64,000 nucleotides of DNA, from contig CM037864.1 in NCBI GenBank assembly GCA_021292105.1, positions 6,753,143 through 6,817,142 on the forward strand, given 5' to 3'. Origin of the DNA: Anadara kagoshimensis. Taxonomy: Eukaryota; Mollusca; Bivalvia; Arcoida; Arcidae. Positions 57,584 through 64,000 of this stretch are shown here, piece by piece. The stretch's first letter is position 1, and each line of letters opens with the position of its first letter. Under the pieces are notes generated by a model, which was not told the origin of the DNA, searched no databases, and worked only from the letters and a program-made list of their open reading frames with translations. Made by a program: the position numbers and the translations under genes.

Positions 57584-57662
57584 CTGGTACGCAGTGCAAA
57601 TAAAACATTACAAAATCAGTACAAACAGTGTATAATAAAACAAATTAAATTATTAAATAATT

Positions 57663-57945
57663 CAATCGGCCCTAGGTTTCACAATCATCTCTTAACTAAA
57701 ATATTGCTGAACTTCAATCTGGCAAATATGAAATTTGAATACTGTTTGTTTTCAAGACTTTCGCGAATTTTAAGTTTTCATTTTCAATATCAATATAAGC
57801 ACATTTTATCTACTAATATTACTCTTTATTCTAATTTTGAATTAACTTTTTTGGAATTATATTAAGGTAAAAGATTGTCAAAATTTGCCAGGTTTAAGTT
57901 GAGGATATTCATAGTAAGGAATGATTGTCAATCTGGAGCTAGTAA
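57663..57945. mobile_element. Foldback MITE, GGTTTCACAATCATT family
   Basis: ggtttcacaatcatctctta and the inverse near 57890-57945. Matches 70-335. Confidence 0.65.
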
Positions 57946-58122
57946 TCTAAAATACATGTAAAGTTGAATAAAATCGTTGAATTTTTAGACAATTTGTAGA
58001 ATCAATCCTTGATGTTGCTTGAAAGTATCCAAACTATATTACATTTGTAGTTTAAATCGATGGCGTTTTATTTCGGTGAATAATAAATGGCCACAAAGAC
58101 ATAACAAAATAAATGTAAAGTA

Positions 58123-58265
58123 CAGACCTGTCGATAGTTTATCAGAAGGCTAACAAGAAAGTAATGTGCTAATCGGTGCCTTATCTTTGGCGATAGTTAG
58201 TAATCTCAGCCAATGGCAGCCAAGCTTCAACTCCTTTTTGTTTGCCTCGACACGTTTGTACTCTA
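58123..58265. mobile_element. MITE, AAAGTTTAACAC family, worn
   Basis: cagacctgtcgatagtttat, then cctcgacacgtttgtact at the far end. Confidence 0.55.
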
Positions 58266-58419
58266 CAAGTACTTTGTTATATCTTTGTTGCCATTTATTA
58301 TTCATTTATCAAATAAATTGATAATAATTAATAATATTGAAACAATGTTTTACCTATCAAATGGGAATTCAGTCTAAAAACACAAGTAAAGTAAACTGAT
58401 ATTGAATTTTAACCACGAA

Positions 58420-60420
58420 TTATTTAAAAATGTTCTTTAAAACATTCAAACTATATTCGTTTGAATTACTGGTGATTTATTTCAATGAATAATATATGAC
58501 TTATATATTCTAGACAAAATATGGCCATGAATAATATGATTACGTTATAAAATATGACACTTAGGACATCGTCAGATGTCTGCATCATTAAATACATATA
58601 TTTATTATTTGCATTTATAGAAAACCCTACAGTATTTGTCGACATGGATTTTCCCCGCAATTTGACGTCAAAGAACAGCCGTTGTCATGGGTTACGTCAA
58701 AAGACCAATTTTTGCACAACACTTATCAGGGTATATAATCCAGCAAATTGTCATTGTACCTGAGAATAAAAGTAACTTTATTCAAATGAAAAAAAAATAC
58801 AAAATGGCGAAATTCTAGAAAAGGCTAGATTTATAAATTTCCATTTAACGTGGTTTAATTTGATAACATTGAAACCAACTAAAATGAGGACTAAAAATAC
58901 AAGAAAAGTGAACTAACCAGAAATCGAATTTAATGATGAATTTTTTGAAAATTTCCAAACTACCTACAAAATTGTAGAATATTCCAGATTTATGAATAAA
59001 CACGATTGAATACAACATTAATAAAATTGAAACAATATTTTACATATTAAATGAGAATTCGCTCTAAAAAAAACAAATAAAGTGAACGAACAGAAATTGA
59101 ATTTTGACGATGCATTATTGACAAATTAACTATGATTTACTAAAAAAAATTCTTTGGATATTTCCAACTATATTCGATGAAATCACTTGTGTTTTATTTC
59201 AATGAATAATATCTCGCAACTGAAAACATATTCAATGACTTAAATATTGTAGACAAAATATGGCCATGAACAATATGATAACGTTGTAAAATAAGACACT
59301 GGGGACATAGTCAGAGGTCTGTTTCATCAAATATTTGACAAATTAACTATGATTTACTAAAAAAAATTCTTTGGAAATTTTCAACTATATTCGATAGAAT
59401 CACTTGTGTTTTATTTCAATGAATAATATCTCGCAACTGAAAACATATCCAATGACTTAAATATTGTAGACAAAATATGACCATGAACAATATGATAACG
59501 TTGTAAAATAAGACACTGGGGACATAGTCAGAGGTCTGTTTCATCAAATATTTGACAAATTAACTATGATTTACTAAAAAAAATTCTTTGGAAATTTTCA
59601 ACTATATTCGATAGAATCACTTGTGTTTTATTTCAATGAATAATATCTCGCAACTGAAAACATATCCAATGACTTAAATATTGTAGACAAAATATGACCA
59701 TGAACAATATGATAACGTTGTAAAATAAGACACTGGGGACATAGTCAGAGGTCTGTTTCATCAAATATTTACTATTTTCATATATTAAAAACTACAGTAA
59801 TTGTCGACATAGATCTTTAATTTGTACACAGAAATTTTAAATGCAATTTGACGTTAGAGAGCATTCGTTACTATTGGTTACGTCAAAAGACCAATTGTGT
59901 TGTTTGGCATTATTTCACACAGTTTTTAATCCAACGGTTCTTCTACATGAGATTCAAATTCGCTTTGTTCAAATGACTTGACATGCAGAACTACAAAATT
60001 GCAGAATATTCTAGATTTATGAATAACAACGATTGAATACAAAATTAATAAAATTGAAACAATATTTTACATATCAAATGAGAATTCGGTCTAAAACACA
60101 AATAAAGTGATTGAATTTTGAAGATGAATTAGACAAATTAACTATGATTTTTTTCAAAAAAGTTCTTTGAAAATTTTCAACTATATTCGTTTGAATCACT
60201 TGTGTTTTTCAACTATATTCGTTTAAATCATTTGTGTTTTATTTCAATGAATAATAAATGACAATAAAGATATAACAAATGGTATATTCTTGACAAAGTA
60301 TGGCCATGATGGTTTATGATAACGTTATAAAATATGACACTGGGGACATAGTCAGAGGTCTATAGCATCAAATATTTATTGTTTTTATATACAGAAAAAC
60401 TGTAGTAATTGTCTGCCATT
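58420..60420 (+). repeat. Region of repeated blocks, with 217-bp tandem core
   Basis: Words aaatatgaccatgaacaata, cactggggacatagtcagag and cttgtgttttatttcaatga recur in at least five units. Units at 58430-58610 and 60125-60375 are diverged. A longer block with gtcgacat and ggttacgtcaaaagaccaat occurs at 58620-58760 and 59790-59930. Confidence 0.8.
59121..59771 (+). repeat. 217-bp tandem repeat, three copies
   Basis: Units start at 59121, 59338 and 59555 with acaaattaactatgatttac. The last two are almost identical. Satellite-like. Confidence 0.9.
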
Positions 60421-60679
60421 ATCCATTATTATACGAATGGGAGACATAAAAAATACAACATTATCGCTATTTACCACGAATATTTATTACAATAGATAAA
60501 AATATGAAATAATAAAGAAAAAACACCTTTGATGGTCAACAATATTTAACAGCATTGGGTTATGTTGATTTAGCAGGTTACTGTAAAGATACTAAAAGCA
60601 TGATAATTTTCTTCGTACCAAGTTGTTGAATAAGTTTGCTGTAAATACTGCAAACCAAACACGCGAAAAATTTCGTTCA

Positions 60680-60965
60680 CTGTTTTTGCTGCAAAATCTC
60701 TTTCTTGGCAGCAGCTTGGTTTGAAAATTTCTCAAGCTTTTTACATCTTCTCATTCAACTTTTGGCAGCAATGCGGAGAATTTAAAGCACTACAATTTTG
60801 TAACAGTGTGAAAAATTATCCGCCTTTTTACAGCAGTTTGATGTGAAAAAAAATGCTCTTCCGTTTTGCAACAACTCGGTTGGACCAAATGTTTTACTTT
60901 TTTGTAGCAGTAGGGTGTGAAAAATGCTGAACACGTTTGAAACAGCGTGATGTAAAAATTACCAA
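60680..60965. repeat. Degenerate minisatellite
   Basis: Loose repeats of a 45-50 bp word with ttgcagcagtttggtgtgaa character. No coding. Confidence 0.5.
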
Positions 60966-61649
60966 TATGTTCAGTCTTAATAAAGCTAGTTATGTAAATA
61001 AGGAAAGCCAATTATTTGAAAAGACGTAGCACCGTTTTGCAGAATAGCAACAGCTCACAGAAAGCGTCTCGACTAAAACATGGGTGTTGTTTAAGGTTTG
61101 TGAAAAAACAAGCATAAGGGCATTGAATAGGAGAGATAAAAGCTATGGGCATGCTACATGCAATACTTGTTGCATTCTTATCATATGGCACCATGTTAAT
61201 AATTGAACAATATTCATGCGATTTTAGAATGCAAATGGTTCCACCTATCTGTAAATTACCCAATGTGTAAAGGAGTCCCGATTGGTTCTAAATGCATCTA
61301 ATGGTATCGACTAAAATGTTTGATTGGTGTTATGGTGGTATAAGCATGCAGTCATTCGTGTGGTGCTAGACTTTGTGTTTCTGATTTACATGTTCCAGGT
61401 ACGATCTATCACCACCTAAACCGATTTCGGCTTTAAAAGCGTCACAACAATGACAAGCAATTTCCGATCAAAAATTAAAAAATCCCTCCATGTCTTGTCC
61501 TATATTGCTCAGTCTGTTGCAATCATTTCCAGTTGTTAGCGTCCTCTTTAGCAGCACTTTGATCTCTACATAGGTGTCTCTAGCGTGCACCTAGACACAA
61601 AACATCGGCTTTGAGTCTCTTCCAAAAGACAACTCAAGTATTCTCAGAA

Positions 61650-61725
61650 AATCTCTAGGTTCGAACCCACAGCCCTTGAATTCGATAGCCAGTGACAATA
61701 CCACACGGCCATGTCCGCCCATTCC
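61650..61725 (-). repeat. tRNA-derived SINE head
   Basis: Minus-strand A box tggccgtgtggtattgtc and B box gtgggttcgaacc at normal spacing. Confidence 0.6.
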
Positions 61726-61994
61726 ATTCATGTTTGGAGCCTACCGTCTTTGTCACTGTGGATATATGGTTTTTTTTCTTTAAATTAGGACAAATTTGAT
61801 TTGTTTTATCTAAAGGTTTACATTATAGGATACAATACAATCATTACCACTAGCAGAAGACACTATGTCTACGCAATTAAAATTTGAATAACAAATGTAG
61901 ATTTAGTCGCGGAGACAATTTCCGTAGGATTACAAAAACCTATCGTTTTACTTATATTTTATTGGTTACCATAGTAACGGAAATAATATCTTAC

Positions 61995-62047
61995 CATGGA
62001 TTCTGGTTGTTCTGTGATTTGTAAAGATGTGTCAATTTGGCGATAAA
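61995..62047 (-). CDS. Candidate 53-nt exon, possibly upstream in the MGAT4-like gene
   Basis: A strong acceptor (TTTGTTTTTTTCAG) and strong donor (ATG|GTAAGA) enclose YRQIDTSLQITEQPESM, ending in phase 0, which fits the 90-nt exons downstream. No homology recognised; membership is inferred from strand, phase and order only. Confidence 0.35.
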
Positions 62048-62283
62048 CTGAAAAAAACAAATTGAAATCGATTGAGTACTTGATATCATTCATTGAAGAA
62101 TATAAAAATACATTAGTCGTATAAAAGATAAAGGTCGTGTTACACAACAAGTACTATTATGAACATGTACAGTACAGGGCTGAGTAACTTGAAGCTATTT
62201 TAGCAGTTAAGAACACTTAACGCCTTTGTGTTATATAGCCATTTAGTTGTCGTAACTGGTAAGATAGCTTCGAGTTACCCAGT

Positions 62284-62490
62284 CCAGATCTGTCAAAAGT
62301 TTAATATTGTGCTAACGGAAAGCAGTCAAAGTTCGACTGTAGAGTGTTGGAGATATGAATAGCTGTGACCAAAAACCTGCCGAATTATATATAGATAGCT
62401 ACTGTCGAGATCGATATAGCTAACGAAGGATCGAAGTGAGTTGCTGATTCGATACTTATACGTTGGCTTAGTGTTAAACTTTCGACAAAT
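62284..62490. mobile_element. MITE, AAAGTTTAACAC family
   Basis: Left agatctgtcaaaagtttaat, right gcttagtgttaaactttcga. Confidence 0.75.
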
Positions 62491-62579
62491 ATGCAATGGT
62501 AAATCTTGGCATGAATTTTCTCGGTTTACGAAACGGCGTCGATATGTGTGTGTGAGAAGCACATTAGGCATCTCAATTA

Positions 62580-62710
62580 CAGTACAAACAAGTCAAAAGC
62601 TTAACACTAGGTTACCGAATAAATTTTAAATCGACAACTTGTTTGCTATATCTCGGTAGATTTTTTAAGTTGTTAAATATATATCGCCAGCTCTTCAGTC
62701 ACTAGCGTAT
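62580..62710. mobile_element. MITE, AAAGTTTAACAC family, left part
   Basis: gtcaaaagcttaacactagg; the right end is not clear. Confidence 0.45.
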
Positions 62711-62754
62711 CTATGATACGACTGCTTTTGTTAGCAAGGAAAGTGAGTGTTCCA

Positions 62755-62930
62755 AAATGGTAAGCAATTCATGTTTAGATAGATAGACACATCACATATA
62801 TCATCAAAAGCAAGAATAATAAGAGCATGGAACTATGATACGTCAAATATATCCATGGTAATTTTGGATACAAAGACATCATAATTGTCAACAAAATTTC
62901 GATGACGGTCATAAAACTTTTTTTTATCTT
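62755..62930 (-). mobile_element. PLE 3' end
   Basis: aagagcatggaactatgata, cgtcaaatatatccatgg, gatgacggtcataaaacttt. Confidence 0.65.
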
Positions 62931-63469
62931 ATGAATAAATGAAAGAATCAATAAGTCAAGAATTAGAACATTTTCAATCAGACAAGTTTTTTGTCTACTG
63001 TGTTAAAATTTCAATACAAAACATTTTGTCACGGTTTCTGGACAACTTCACGCCCACACACTAATTAACAAATTGACAATGGGGTCATCTTCATATTCAT
63101 AACAAATACTATCAATGGTCGGATAATCACAAATTACGTCATCGCCATTGTGTATGTATCCTCAATACAAATTTCCAACCCGGAAATCAATAGTCGCCAT
63201 TGATTGCCATAGTGACCGATCAACCAGGTACGTCATCTGGAATCCCTCTTCAGGGAAAACATTTTGATAGGTGATTCCGGACAGACCATTCTATATTGAA
63301 TATTGAGTTTCATGTCATGGCATTAATTTGTGACCTTTGCGTCACAGTCGATGCAGAACAAGCCGTCTGCTTGTCAGTTGCGACAAAGTGTGTTTACCAG
63401 AAATAAATTGAAGTATCGATGGTTACAATCCACTTGTATGGTTGTCTGATAGTCAGTTTTGTAAAATAC

Positions 63470-63702
63470 AGGTCTGTCCAAAGTTTAACACTAAGACAAC
63501 TAATTCGTGAGGAATCAGCAGTTCTGAAAACACTGACCCCTCGATAGCTATATCTCAATATCTTTTTAGCTATCTCTTGATAACCTCTTAGCCATCTCTC
63601 GATCATTTTTCTGTTAGTGGTTATCCATATCTCGGCCACTCGACTACAGCCGAGCTTTGACTACCTTAAAGTGTTAAACTTTCGACATGTCTGTACTGTA
63701 AT
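63470..63702. mobile_element. MITE, AAAGTTTAACAC family
   Basis: Left aggtctgtccaaagtttaac, right gtgttaaactttcgacatgt with cagacctgt-type termini on both sides. Confidence 0.8.
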
Positions 63703-64000
63703 TGTGATTTATGTCACGTATAAAGTTCTTAATTGGAAAATCACTGCCAGATACCGATGTTTTTGTAATTTTATTGGGAAAATTATCGATAGCTTATCAT
63801 GTCCAATCCATACTGAAAGTGTTGGAGTGAATGAGTTTATTTGACTTATTGGAAAGTTACTATGATTTTGAATTGTATAGGATACCCTTGTACCCGATAA
63901 AAACCAATTATCTCCATATCTTCATCAAGCCCACACAGAACTTTTTGCACCTGGATCTGTCCGAGACGCTGAACATTTAATTTGAAAATCATTGCTATAG

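Overview
The window looks like nuclear DNA of an AT-rich invertebrate, most likely a bivalve mollusc. This is inferred from intron-rich genes with GT-AG splice sites, very many short transposon remnants, and a Penelope-like element (PLE) family with a mussel-style hammerhead ribozyme. The species cannot be named from sequence alone.

Layout. (1) 0.9-12.1 kb, plus strand: the C-terminal half of cytosolic cysteinyl-tRNA synthetase (CARS1), ten exons from the KMSKS loop to the stop. Its introns hold MITEs, SINEs, a perfect 72-bp-arm palindrome and a Crypton-like recombinase fragment. (2) 11.2-20.1 kb and 28.7-35.6 kb: two diverged copies of one segmental duplication, each holding the last CARS1 exon and a small minus-strand secreted-protein gene. 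(3) 20.16-28.44 kb: between the copies lies an 8.3-kb DNA transposon with about 125-bp terminal inverted repeats. It carries a decayed MULE/SWIM transposase, a 115-bp repeat array, a TATA box and a broken NADAR plus SGNH-hydrolase gene. A pogo-like element has inserted into it, and a PLE into that. (4) 34.4-42.3 kb: two more members of the secreted-protein family; the third has eight copies of an 18-residue unit ending at Lys-Arg sites. (5) 45.5-47.2 kb, minus strand: a two-exon gene for a 72-residue secreted peptide with six cysteines. (6) 49.9-52.6 kb, minus strand, perhaps reaching 62 kb: a GT54 (MGAT4-like) N-acetylglucosaminyltransferase. Its catalytic exon has three apparent homopolymer indels, and candidate duplicated stem exons lie upstream. 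(7) 52.6-64 kb: mostly non-coding, with MITEs, PLE tails and a 217-bp tandem array.

Main leads: the secreted peptide-precursor family (three paralogues with signal-peptide exons and Lys-Arg cleavage sites), which I do not recognise; and the NADAR/SGNH gene carried inside a long-TIR MULE. Also notable are the hammerhead ribozyme at 39.53 kb and the palindrome at 10.53 kb. No retrovirus, LTR element or Polinton was recognised. Nothing here has been checked against a database.
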